Source: JACPDI01 sp035463475
Lineage (GTDB): Bacteria; Acidobacteriota; Vicinamibacteria; Vicinamibacterales; 2-12-FULL-66-21
DNA: 64,000 nt
NCBI GenBank assembly: GCA_035463475.1
Contig: DATHTE010000062.1
Span: forward strand, 1-64,000
Direction of reading: 5' to 3'
Shown: positions 1 through 7,639 of the stretch, piece after piece
Numbering within the stretch: position 1 is the stretch's first letter
Layout: every line of letters starts with the position of its first letter
Position numbers and translations under genes: made by a program
The notes under the pieces: model-generated
What the model saw: the letters and a program-made list of their open reading frames with translations, nothing else
Databases searched by the model: none
Told to the model about the DNA's origin: nothing

Positions 1-1080
1 CACCACCGCGGTGAGCCGCGCGAGATCGTGCTCCGGCACGAGATACCCGGTCATCGCGTCCTTCACGAGCTCGGAGTGCCACTCCACGTCGTAGGCCACG
101 ACCGGCGATGCCGCGGCACACGCTTCTATGAGGCTGAACCCGCCCATCAGGCACAGGCTGACGGCGGACGCTTGACGGACCGCCGCAACGGTGTTGCGCG
201 GCTGGAAACCGGCGAAGCGCACAACCTCGCGAAGAATCGGATCGCTCGACACGACGGCTCGGAACCGCGCTTCCTCCAGGCCACCCCCGACGATGAGCAG
301 CGTGAAGTCCCGCCGGTGTTCGCCGAGCCGTCTCGCGAGCGCGAGAACATCGTCCACGTAGTTCTCGCGGACGAGCCGCCCGGCGAAACTGATGATCTTC
401 TTCCCGCCGCCGACGCCGAACTGCGCCATCACGTCGATCGGCGACGGCTCGACAAACGGCCGGAGGTCGGCGCCGTGTGGAACGATCCGGATGCGGTCCG
501 GGCGGGCGCCCAGGCCGAGCGCGTACGCTCGCAGGCTCTCCCGGATCGGCATCACCATGTCGGCCCTTCGCAGCACGAAGCGCTCCATCGCCCTTGCCGC
601 CCGCCGCGAGCCCAGAATGGTCGCGCCGGCTAAGGCACCTCCGAGCGCGTGCCGCTTGTCGAAGTCCGCGTGAATGGAGACGCACAACGGCCGGCGCGAG
701 AGCCGCGCCGTCGTCCAGGCGATCGCTCCCGAGAAACAGGGATCGGTGGCCCGGATGATATCGATCTGCTCTGTGCGCACGCGCTTCACGAGCGCGGCGA
801 CCACTCGAAACAGGTGAACCGGGGCCGCCATCCGGCGCAACCAGCGGAACCGGCCGCCGAAGGGCAGCCAGTCGGTGCCCATGTCGATGGCCACGACACG
901 GGCGGACACCCGTGCGGTAGTGCTGGTCCTCGCGAACGGGAACGCAATCACCACGCGTTCGAAGAACCCGCCTTCGTCGAAGTCGGCGAGCAGCGAAACG
1001 ACCCCTTTCACGACCGCCGACTGGTAATCGGTCGGAGAGATCAGGAGCAGGCGGGGTCCGGGCTCGTGCGGCGGAACCAT
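1..1080 (-). CDS. Glycosyltransferase family 4 (GT-B), 3' end outside window
   Basis: The reverse strand stays open from an ATG at 1080 to the window edge, giving 360 codons without a stop. The protein starts MVPPHEPGPRLLLISPTDYQ. It shows the GT-B layout of a family 4 glycosyltransferase: an N-terminal acceptor lobe, then FAGRLVRENYVDDVLALARR near residue 240, then the donor-site region GGFSLIEACAAASPVVAYDV. The latter resembles the E-x7-E sugar-nucleotide site, with GFSLIEA in place of the usual GFGLPxLEA. It probably transfers an activated sugar at the cytoplasmic face during polysaccharide assembly. It lies just downstream of the acetyltransferase gene (48 bp gap) in a minus-strand sugar operon. 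An in-frame GTG at 1122 is an alternative start. The C-terminus is missing, so the donor sugar cannot be assigned. Confidence 0.85.
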   Translation of the reverse strand, partial: MVPPHEPGPRLLLISPTDYQSAVVKGVVSLLADFDEGGFFERVVIAFPFARTSTTARVSARVVAIDMGTDWLPFGGRFRWLRRMAAPVHLFRVVAALVKRVRTEQIDIIRATDPCFSGAIAWTTARLSRRPLCVSIHADFDKRHALGGALAGATILGSRRAARAMERFVLRRADMVMPIRESLRAYALGLGARPDRIRIVPHGADLRPFVEPSPIDVMAQFGVGGGKKIISFAGRLVRENYVDDVLALARRLGEHRRDFTLLIVGGGLEEARFRAVVSSDPILREVVRFAGFQPRNTVAAVRQASAVSLCLMGGFSLIEACAAASPVVAYDVEWHSELVKDAMTGYLVPEHDLARLTAVV

Positions 1081-1128
1081 CCCGGCGTCTGGGCAGTGCG
1101 CAGGGGACGGGAGCGCGTGCACCGCAGG

Positions 1129-1731
1129 CTACGGCGCTCCGGCGGGTCCGGCTGTCACGCGTCGCAACCTGCCGTTGTCTGCGACGTAGGCCGCGCCGCA
1201 GACGCCGCATCGTGCCGTGGACGGGCATTCGGCGCCAGCGGCGAGCTTCACCCCGCAGTGACACATCCAGCCGACGACGCGGCCGGGATTGCCCACCACC
1301 AGCGCATGGTCGGGCACATCGCGCGTGACTACCGCACCGGCACCGACAAAGGCGAATTGTCCGATCGTGTTCCCACACACGATGACGCTGTTCGCGCCGA
1401 GGCTCGCGCCCCGCTTGACGAGCGTCTGCCGGTAGTCGTGCTTGCGGGAGACATGGCTGCGCGGGTTGACGACGTTCGTGAACACCATCGACGGACCGCA
1501 GAACACGTCATCTTCGAGGATGACGCCGGTGTACACGGACACGTTGTTCTGGATCTTGACGTTGTCGCCAATCACGACCTGTGGAGACACGACGACGTTC
1601 TGTCCGATGTTGCACCGGCGCCCAATCCGCGCGCCGGTCATGATGTGGCAGAAGTGCCAGATCTTCGTGCCTTCGCCGATCTCGCAGCCGTCGTCGACGT
1701 AGGAGGACTCGTGAACGAAATAGTCTGTCAT
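1129..1731 (-). CDS. wbpD: WbpD/WlbB-like left-handed beta-helix N-acetyltransferase
   Basis: A 200-residue protein made almost entirely of hexapeptide repeats (IGEGTKIW, IGRRCNIG, IGDNVKIQ, LGANSVIV). The opening YFVHESSYVDDGCEIGEGTK is typical of WbpD/WlbB enzymes. These acetylate the 3-amino group of UDP-2-acetamido-3-amino-2,3-dideoxy-glucuronate with acetyl-CoA in the cytosol. The C-terminal tail carries a CxC...CGVCG cysteine set (CHCGVKL, CGVCGAAY) that looks like a small zinc ribbon added to the usual family fold. It lies 2 bp after the dehydrogenase gene. With wbpA, wbpB and a WbpE-like aminotransferase also in this window, the 2,3-diamino sugar pathway assignment is well supported; the exact substrate is inferred. 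Confidence 0.85.
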   Translation of the reverse strand: MTDYFVHESSYVDDGCEIGEGTKIWHFCHIMTGARIGRRCNIGQNVVVSPQVVIGDNVKIQNNVSVYTGVILEDDVFCGPSMVFTNVVNPRSHVSRKHDYRQTLVKRGASLGANSVIVCGNTIGQFAFVGAGAVVTRDVPDHALVVGNPGRVVGWMCHCGVKLAAGAECPSTARCGVCGAAYVADNGRLRRVTAGPAGAP

Positions 1732-1733
1732 CG

Positions 1734-2705
1734 TCAGCGGAATGCGCCGCCGGAGAAGGGGTGGGCCCCTTCCGCCGCGGGCGTGACCGGCGCGTGCCGA
1801 ATCTGGTGGGCCAGCGCGATTGAAGGGCGCGCATCCTCGACACCGAAACCGCGACCGGCGAGTACCTGCTGGTAGACCCGGGTGTGCAGGTCGACGAAGC
1901 CGTCACTGAACTCGACTTCGTCGCCGTCGACGCTGATCGACCGGAAGGTCGACCGGCCGCCCGGGACGAGCGCGAACGGCAGGTCGCGCCGATCGGTGGA
2001 GAGGAACCACCGCACGCGCGCGCGGTCGAGCCGCAGGGTGCCCGCCGCCCGCATTGGCTCGCGGCCATGCACCTCGGACGCGTGCACCCGCCCGAAGAGC
2101 CACAGGAGGAGGTCGAAAAAGTGAATGCCGATGTTCGTGACCACGCCGCCGGAACGCTCGTCGGATCCCTTCCAGGACACGCCGTACCATCTGCCGCGAG
2201 CCGTCACGTAGGTGAGCGTCACGTCGTGAACGCGCTCGGGGCTTTCCGCGTCGATGCGAGCCTTCAACGCGATCAGGTCCGGATGCAGGCGCAGCTGCAG
2301 CACCGTGTGCACGCGACGGCCGGTCTCCCGTTCGATCTCCTGCAGCGCGTCCAGGTTCCAGGGATTGATGACCAGCGGCTTCTCGCAGATCGCGTCGGCC
2401 CCCACGCGCAGCGCGAGCCGGATGTGCGCGTCATGAAGGTAGTTCGGCGAGCAGATGCTCACGTAGTGGACGCGCTCCCCCTCGGGTCCCCGCTTCAGCT
2501 TCTCGAGATGGCGGTCGAACCGCTCGAACTCCGTGAAGAAACGAACGTCGAACGAGTAGCGATCCAGGATCCCGACCGCATCGTGCGGATCCACGGCCGC
2601 CACGATGCGGTTGCCGGTCTCGACAATGGCCTTCAGGTGGCGCGGCGCCACGTAGCCAGCGACGCCGGTGACGGCGAAGTTGCGCGCGAGCGGTGTCGTC
2701 GTCAC
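1734..2705 (-). CDS. wbpB: WbpB/WlbA-like UDP-GlcNAcA 3-dehydrogenase (Gfo/Idh/MocA)
   Basis: A 323-residue Gfo/Idh/MocA oxidoreductase. The N-terminal Rossmann fold begins FAVTGVAGYVAPRHLKAI, and the family EKP motif lies at residues 108-110 (K109 catalytic). The C-terminal part holds the substrate domain (GGVVTNIGIHFFDLLLWLFG). WbpB/WlbA enzymes oxidise C3 of UDP-GlcNAc-uronic acid with NAD+ before transamination by WbpE. The start is a GTG overlapping the TGA of the upstream regulator by 4 bp (GTGA), implying translational coupling. Direct neighbourhood with the WbpD-like acetyltransferase supports this over a generic inositol-dehydrogenase role. Confidence 0.87.
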   Translation of the reverse strand: MTTTPLARNFAVTGVAGYVAPRHLKAIVETGNRIVAAVDPHDAVGILDRYSFDVRFFTEFERFDRHLEKLKRGPEGERVHYVSICSPNYLHDAHIRLALRVGADAICEKPLVINPWNLDALQEIERETGRRVHTVLQLRLHPDLIALKARIDAESPERVHDVTLTYVTARGRWYGVSWKGSDERSGGVVTNIGIHFFDLLLWLFGRVHASEVHGREPMRAAGTLRLDRARVRWFLSTDRRDLPFALVPGGRSTFRSISVDGDEVEFSDGFVDLHTRVYQQVLAGRGFGVEDARPSIALAHQIRHAPVTPAAEGAHPFSGGAFR

Positions 2706-3427
2706 GAGGGGTCTCGCAGCGGGACCAGCCGGTCGCGCGCGATCCCGAGCTTCTCGAGCGACGCGATCACGCCGCTCGGGTTCTCCAGTGTCGCGACGAT
2801 CATGACGTCAAACGGCAAGCTCGCGTGCTCGCGGATCGAGCGGACCGGTGTGTTGAAGAAGGTCGAGGCGGAATCGTCGCCAAACACGCCGACCGGCTCG
2901 AGCCCGAGCTCGCGCAGGCACAGATACGACAGCTCGGCCGCCTCGCCGGTGCCGTAGATGGCCACGCGTACGCTCGCGCGCCGGGCCAGCGGCGCCAGCC
3001 GCTGGCGAACGTGGAGCCGCGCACCCCGGTAGAGCCTGAGCGAGTAATCCATGTACTCGTACGTGAGTCGCGTCTTCTCCGCGATGCCCTTAGGGGTGAG
3101 CAGGTACAGCAGCCGATTCGATTGCACGTTGACGCACTTGACGTAGCCCTTGCGGACGAGGCGCTTGAGATAGATGTTCGCCAGGCCCAGGGCGACGCCC
3201 ATTCGCGACGCGAGGCCACGCTGGGTGATGCGCTGGTCGGCCGAGATCGCTTCGAGAAGCTGGAGCTGGCGGCGAGCTTCGAGGTCCACGCGCGTTTGCG
3301 GGCGAGCGTCCGCTCTCTGACTTACACCGGGGATTCCGGTGAAGAAACGGATGGAGGTAGGCGGCGGGCCCCGCGGTTCGCCGGAGCGGTACGCCCGCCC
3401 GGCGGCGGGAACGCCCGGAGCGTTCAA
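2702..3427 (-). CDS. Winged-helix regulator with Rossmann-like C-terminal domain
   Basis: The recognisable protein begins at about residue 47 (VDLEARRQLQLLEAISADQR). It carries a MarR-like winged helix-turn-helix (ITQRGLASRMGVALGLANIYLKRL), a linker with LLTPKGIAEKTRLTYEYMDY, and then a Rossmann-like half (VRVAIYGTGEAAELSYLCLR) resembling nucleotide-sugar CoA/NAD-binding folds. Such regulators are seen inside polysaccharide loci, where they are thought to control or sense nucleotide sugars; that role is inferred. The longest reading uses a TTG that overlaps the gmd stop (TTGA). A GTG at 3289 fits better with where the conserved domain begins and would give 195 residues. The low-complexity first 46 residues may not be translated. 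Confidence 0.75.
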   Translation of the reverse strand: MNAPGVPAAGRAYRSGEPRGPPPTSIRFFTGIPGVSQRADARPQTRVDLEARRQLQLLEAISADQRITQRGLASRMGVALGLANIYLKRLVRKGYVKCVNVQSNRLLYLLTPKGIAEKTRLTYEYMDYSLRLYRGARLHVRQRLAPLARRASVRVAIYGTGEAAELSYLCLRELGLEPVGVFGDDSASTFFNTPVRSIREHASLPFDVMIVATLENPSGVIASLEKLGIARDRLVPLRDPS

Positions 3428-4419
3428 AGATTGAACGATCCCGCGGGCTTTGTCAAGGCTGCGGTCACTCGCTTCCGATCGGCGTCAACCATCATCTCGA
3501 TGAGGCCGCGAAAGTCCACCGTGGGCTCCCAGCTCAGCTCGCGACGCGCCTTGGACGCGTCGCCAACCAGGTGATCCACTTCGGCGGGCCGGATGAGCGC
3601 CCGATCGACCTTCACGTGCGCTTTCCAGTCGAGGCCGGCATGCGCGAAGGCGATCTCCACCAGGTCGCGCACCGAGTGCGGGACGCCGGTCGCGATGACG
3701 TAGTCGTCGGGGCGATCCTGCTGGAGCATCAGCCACATCGCCCGTACGTAGTCTCCCGCAAAGCCCCAGTCGCGCCGCGCGTCCAGGTTGCCCAGCGAGA
3801 CGCTCTCCGCGATGCCGGCCGTGATGCGCGCGACCGCGTCGGTCACCTTCCTCGTCACGAACTCGAGCCCGCGACGCGGCGACTCGTGGTTGAACAGGAT
3901 CCCGGAACACGCGAAGAGCGAGTAGCTCTCCCGGTAGTTCACCGTGATGTAGTGCCCAAACACCTTGGAGACCCCATACGGGCTGCGAGGGTAAAACGGC
4001 GTCAGCTCCGTCTGCGGCACCTCGCGCACCTTCCCGAACATCTCGCTGGACGACGCCTGGTAGAGGCGGATCGCCGGATCGACGTGACGAATGGCCTCGA
4101 GGAGGCGCGTGACCCCCTGCGCGTTGAACTCGCCCGTCAGCATCGGCTGGTCCCACGACGCCGGAACGAACGACATCGCCGCGAGGTTGTAGATTTCGGT
4201 CGGGCGAACGTCAGCGATCAGCCGGATGAGCGAGAGCTGATCGAGGAGATCCGCGGGGCGCAGCTCGATGCGATCGAGCAGATGCTCGATGCGCCAGAGA
4301 TTCGGCGCCGACGAGCGCCGGATCATCCCGACGACCTCGTACCCCTTCGACAGCAGGAGCTCCGCCAGGTAGGAACCGTCCTGGCCCGTGATGCCGGTAA
4401 TCAGTGCTCGTCGTGTCAT
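3424..4419 (-). CDS. gmd: GDP-mannose 4,6-dehydratase
   Basis: A 331-residue extended short-chain dehydrogenase. It has the N-terminal NADP-binding GITGQDGSYLAE, the catalytic SSSEMFG (about 123-129), YGVSK (Y148, K152) and the GMD-typical FNHESPRRG and NLDARRDWGFAGDYVRAMW. It converts GDP-D-mannose to GDP-4-keto-6-deoxy-mannose, the precursor of GDP-fucose, GDP-rhamnose or GDP-perosamine. No reductase or aminotransferase specific to the GDP-sugar branch was identified beside it, so the final sugar is open. It heads the minus-strand run gmd, regulator, wbpB, wbpD, glycosyltransferase, whose genes overlap or nearly touch. Confidence 0.95.
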   Translation of the reverse strand: MTRRALITGITGQDGSYLAELLLSKGYEVVGMIRRSSAPNLWRIEHLLDRIELRPADLLDQLSLIRLIADVRPTEIYNLAAMSFVPASWDQPMLTGEFNAQGVTRLLEAIRHVDPAIRLYQASSSEMFGKVREVPQTELTPFYPRSPYGVSKVFGHYITVNYRESYSLFACSGILFNHESPRRGLEFVTRKVTDAVARITAGIAESVSLGNLDARRDWGFAGDYVRAMWLMLQQDRPDDYVIATGVPHSVRDLVEIAFAHAGLDWKAHVKVDRALIRPAEVDHLVGDASKARRELSWEPTVDFRGLIEMMVDADRKRVTAALTKPAGSFNL

Positions 4420-4550
4420 CGGTCCAGAGACCGCGTGCCTTCGGGCAGGCGGAGATTCGGGCGCATGATCGGGTGATCAGCGATACGCCGGTAGCAGGTT
4501 CCAGGCGAATGCGTGACGATCATGATACCCGAACCGCCGCCTCTCCGGCC

Positions 4551-7460
4551 TCACTTCATGACGAGCGGGATATCGCCCGGCATCCCCCAGCCCCGCGCGA
4601 ACTGGTTGAGCACAAACCAGGTCGACGTCTCAGGTCGGAAGACGGCAACCTCGGCTCGGCCGCTTCCGCTGTAATCGGCGGGCACGGGTACGTCGGTGTC
4701 GATGCCCCAGGCTCGGGCGAAGACGGTCGTATATCCGGTCGACGACTCGAGGGCGTACCACATCGCCGTGGATGGACGGTACACGGCGAAGTCGACGCGC
4801 CTGTCTCCGTCGTAGTCAGCGGCCACGGGCCGGTCGCCCTCCATTCCCCACGCCCGGGTCCTGACCGTCGTGTAGCCAGTGATCGACTCCAGCACGTACC
4901 AGGTCGAGGTCTTCGGTCGGAAGACGGCGAAGTCGACGCGCCCGTCCCCATCGTAATCGCCCGGCGTCGGAATATCCCCGGTCATGCCCCAGCCCCGCGC
5001 CATGGCTGTCGTGTAGTTGCTGGCGGAACGGAGGACGTACCACGTCGAGGTGTCCGGGCGGAAGACGGCGATGTCGGTTCGCCCGTCCCCGTCGTAATCC
5101 GCGGGAACCGGCACGTCGGTGCTCATGCCCCAGCCTCGAGCGAGCGTCGTGGTGTAACCGCTGCCGGAGAGGAGCACGTACCACGCGCTGTTCTCCGGCC
5201 GGTACACCGCGAAGTCAGTGCGTCCGTCTCCGTCGTAGTCGCCCGGAACAGGGATGTCGGCCGTCATCCCCCAGCTGCGAGACATGGCCGCGGCGTACTG
5301 CGCACTCGAGAGCAGCACATACCAGCTGCCGTTGGTCGGCCGGAACACCGACAGATCCGCTCGACGATCTCCGTCGAAGTCAGCGTCGTGTGACGACACC
5401 ACCAACGGCAGGGCGCCGCCGACGGCGAAGTAACCCGTGCTCGCGAATCCCTCGAACGGAGCAGACGAGCCGACGCGCCGCACCCACACGTCCATCATGT
5501 AGTGTCCGGCGTCGGCGTCCGCCGGTGTCCAGGTGAAGCTGTTGTCCGCCGCGTAGTCCCGCACCGTCACCCATCCGGTCAGCGCGTGATACCGGCGGAA
5601 CAGGTACTCCACGGCACCGCCTGAGGTATCCGCCGCAACTCTCCACGTAACGGGCTGGCCCGCGGCAGCGGGACCCGCCACGGAGGCGCTGAGGGTCGGC
5701 GGCGCCATCACCGTCAGGTTCACCCTCACGAGCACGGTCATATCGAGGTCGCGCGTCGTCGAAGCGACTTGAAGCGTGCCAGCGTAGTTCCCTGGAGCGA
5801 GGGAGGCGGCGTTGACCGTGGCGCTGATGGTCGCTGCTCCGGCAGCCGACGACTGGGCCGACGAAGAACCGACGGTCAGCCACGGCACGTCGGAACTGAT
5901 CCCGACAAGCAGATGCACCACGCTGGGATTCTGAACCGCAATCGTCGCCGTGCGCGAGGTCCCACGCATGGTTCCCAGCGAAAGCGTCCCGGGAGCCACG
6001 TGAATCCGGGGCGAAATGGCAAACGCCACCGTGCCGCGGCTCGTCTCTGCGCTGGGCGAACCCACGACGACGTCACGCGCCCCTTCGCCAGTGACTTCGT
6101 ACACCAGCGAGGACGAGATCGCGGTCGGAGAGATGATGCGGCGGTCGATCTTTCCCGGCTGGGCCAGATCGACCAGCGGGCCAATGGTCGAACGCAGGCG
6201 TCTGCCATAAACGATCTGCAGCTCGTCGCCGGACGACCCGCGCGCACGGAGGACCAGGTCGTTGGGCGTGTCGCGGTTGATATCACCGCCCGTGAGACTC
6301 CCACCGGTGCGGGCGCCGGCGACCGCGCCGTGCACGATGACGTCGGGCGCGCTCAGCGACCGCACGCAGCGAGTCGCGACGGCGGGATCACAGCGGGTTT
6401 CCATCGACCCGCCCCAGATGACGTAAGCGGCTCCGCCGTCGGGCCTCGATCCGCCGGGACCATCCGCGCCGGGCGCACCGATGATGAGGTCACGTATCTG
6501 TCCAGCCGTGTCGTCCGAGATGAAGTCGGCCACAGTCAGGCTCGTGCCCGCTCCGTCTCCGGGCGCCACACCTCGGAACTCCACGGCGGAGGCCGAACTG
6601 AGCGTTACCGCCTGCGGGAACGCCCAGTTCTCGCTACGGACGTGGCCGTAGACGACCGACACGCGGCCGGCACCGGCGTCGGCGCGCGGCGCCGCGATTG
6701 CCACGTCCAGCGCGGCGTCCCCCGTCAAGTCAGCCGCGGCCAGGACCTCTCCCACACCGGCGCCGAGTACGTCAGCATCTGCGGTGATCGTCATGTCGGC
6801 AGCGCTCGCCGACACGCGCGCGCCGTTCAACGGCTTGTTCCGCAGGTCGAACACGTACACTCGGTTCTGGCCTGGCGCCCCTGCGATCACTTCTCGATAA
6901 CCATCTCCGTTCAAGTCTGCCGTAACCAGCGAGGTTCCGAGCCGATCGCCGGGCTGGCCGTCGATCGTCAGCACGGCCGACGCCACGTCGCGCGATCCGC
7001 GGACGAGCGGTCCGGCGAACACGTACACGGCGCCCGCGCTTGATGTGGCGCTGCCCGGCGCGCCGACGACCAGGTCGCGCTGCACTCCCAGCGTGCCCTC
7101 GGAGTGAAGAATGAAACCGGTGGCGGTCGCCGCACCGAACCGCCCGCCCTCCACGAGGCCGGAGAGAACCACGTGTGCGCGCGACACAAGGTCCGGCCGA
7201 CCGGCGAACGTCGGACCGCCGTAGATCACGTAGACTTGTCCACGTCCTGCAGCACTCGGCGCGCCAACGATGAGGTCCTTGCGATCGTCGCCGTCGCCTA
7301 TGTCGCCCTGATCGAGCCAGTACCCAGCGCCCGCGCCGGCCGGTCCGACCCAAATCGGGTCGGCACCGACCGGTAAGTGAATTTCTTGTGCGTGAAGGCG
7401 CGTGCCCGCGCCTGCGATGACGACCGCCAATACCACCGAAGCCTTCCAGTTCACAACCAT
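4551..7460 (-). CDS. Secreted FG-GAP repeat protein with BACON-like middle
   Basis: A 969-residue exported protein. It has a signal peptide (MVVNWKASVVLAVVIAGAGT, with cleavage likely after LHA). Residues of about 30-480 are integrin-alpha-like FG-GAP repeats (DLNGDGYREVIAGAPG and similar), predicted to form a calcium-binding beta-propeller. A middle beta domain follows (PGTLSLGTMRGTSRTATIAV), resembling BACON-type domains, and then an Ig-like stretch. The last ~280 residues are six repeats of about 46 residues built around DYDGDGRTDFAVYRP and WYVLLS. It is probably a cell-surface or secreted carbohydrate/matrix-binding protein. It sits inside the sugar locus, with a candidate sigma-54 promoter about 30-55 bp upstream. 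The ligand is unknown. Confidence 0.85.
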   Translation of the reverse strand: MVVNWKASVVLAVVIAGAGTRLHAQEIHLPVGADPIWVGPAGAGAGYWLDQGDIGDGDDRKDLIVGAPSAAGRGQVYVIYGGPTFAGRPDLVSRAHVVLSGLVEGGRFGAATATGFILHSEGTLGVQRDLVVGAPGSATSSAGAVYVFAGPLVRGSRDVASAVLTIDGQPGDRLGTSLVTADLNGDGYREVIAGAPGQNRVYVFDLRNKPLNGARVSASAADMTITADADVLGAGVGEVLAAADLTGDAALDVAIAAPRADAGAGRVSVVYGHVRSENWAFPQAVTLSSASAVEFRGVAPGDGAGTSLTVADFISDDTAGQIRDLIIGAPGADGPGGSRPDGGAAYVIWGGSMETRCDPAVATRCVRSLSAPDVIVHGAVAGARTGGSLTGGDINRDTPNDLVLRARGSSGDELQIVYGRRLRSTIGPLVDLAQPGKIDRRIISPTAISSSLVYEVTGEGARDVVVGSPSAETSRGTVAFAISPRIHVAPGTLSLGTMRGTSRTATIAVQNPSVVHLLVGISSDVPWLTVGSSSAQSSAAGAATISATVNAASLAPGNYAGTLQVASTTRDLDMTVLVRVNLTVMAPPTLSASVAGPAAAGQPVTWRVAADTSGGAVEYLFRRYHALTGWVTVRDYAADNSFTWTPADADAGHYMMDVWVRRVGSSAPFEGFASTGYFAVGGALPLVVSSHDADFDGDRRADLSVFRPTNGSWYVLLSSAQYAAAMSRSWGMTADIPVPGDYDGDGRTDFAVYRPENSAWYVLLSGSGYTTTLARGWGMSTDVPVPADYDGDGRTDIAVFRPDTSTWYVLRSASNYTTAMARGWGMTGDIPTPGDYDGDGRVDFAVFRPKTSTWYVLESITGYTTVRTRAWGMEGDRPVAADYDGDRRVDFAVYRPSTAMWYALESSTGYTTVFARAWGIDTDVPVPADYSGSGRAEVAVFRPETSTWFVLNQFARGWGMPGDIPLVMK
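4555..5400 (-). repeat. Six in-gene tandem repeats of about 138 bp
   Basis: The 3' end of the FG-GAP gene consists of six head-to-tail units of about 138 bp. Each encodes a DYDGDGR-type calcium loop, a VYRP/VFRP strand, WYVL and a WGM...DIPVP linker. The last unit is shortened (YSGSGRAEVAVFRP then WGMPGDIPLV). The units are diverged in sequence, so this is an old protein-domain repeat rather than a recent DNA amplification. Confidence 0.8.
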
Positions 7461-7501
7461 CGGGAGCTCACCTCGTCCAAACCATTGCCGCTCCCGGGCT
7501 G

Positions 7502-7517
7502 AGCAACCGGTGTGCCT
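7502..7517 (-). promoter_or_regulatory. Candidate sigma-54 (-24/-12) promoter of the FG-GAP gene
   Basis: On the minus strand AGGCACACCGGTTGCT matches the sigma-54 consensus TGGCACG-N4-TTGCW at 10 of 12 defined positions. It has the required 10 nt between the -24 GG and the -12 GC. A start about 12 nt downstream would leave a 5' leader of roughly 30 nt before the gene at 7460. The similarity is visible in the sequence; function is inferred. Confidence 0.5.
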
Positions 7518-7639
7518 GTGCCGTATTGCGAACGTGGAACCTAAACTGGGAAAACGGATGCCGATCGAGCAGGGCTGTGATTTGAACTGCGAAATGGTTT
7601 ACCGACTGTGTGGCCTTGGCTTTCCAGTGCCGAATGCCT

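Noticed and set aside
649..2957. Long plus-strand open frames opposite the first genes
   Set aside because: They are Arg/His/Pro-rich complements of clearly recognisable minus-strand sugar genes, an effect of high GC codon bias.
5769..7043. 424-codon plus-strand frame
   Set aside because: It lies antisense to the FG-GAP gene, has no recognisable domain and shows the Arg/Gly-rich composition of a shadow frame.
7461..7639. Riboswitch in the FG-GAP leader
   Set aside because: No conserved aptamer core was recognised. Only the sigma-54-like site is supportable.
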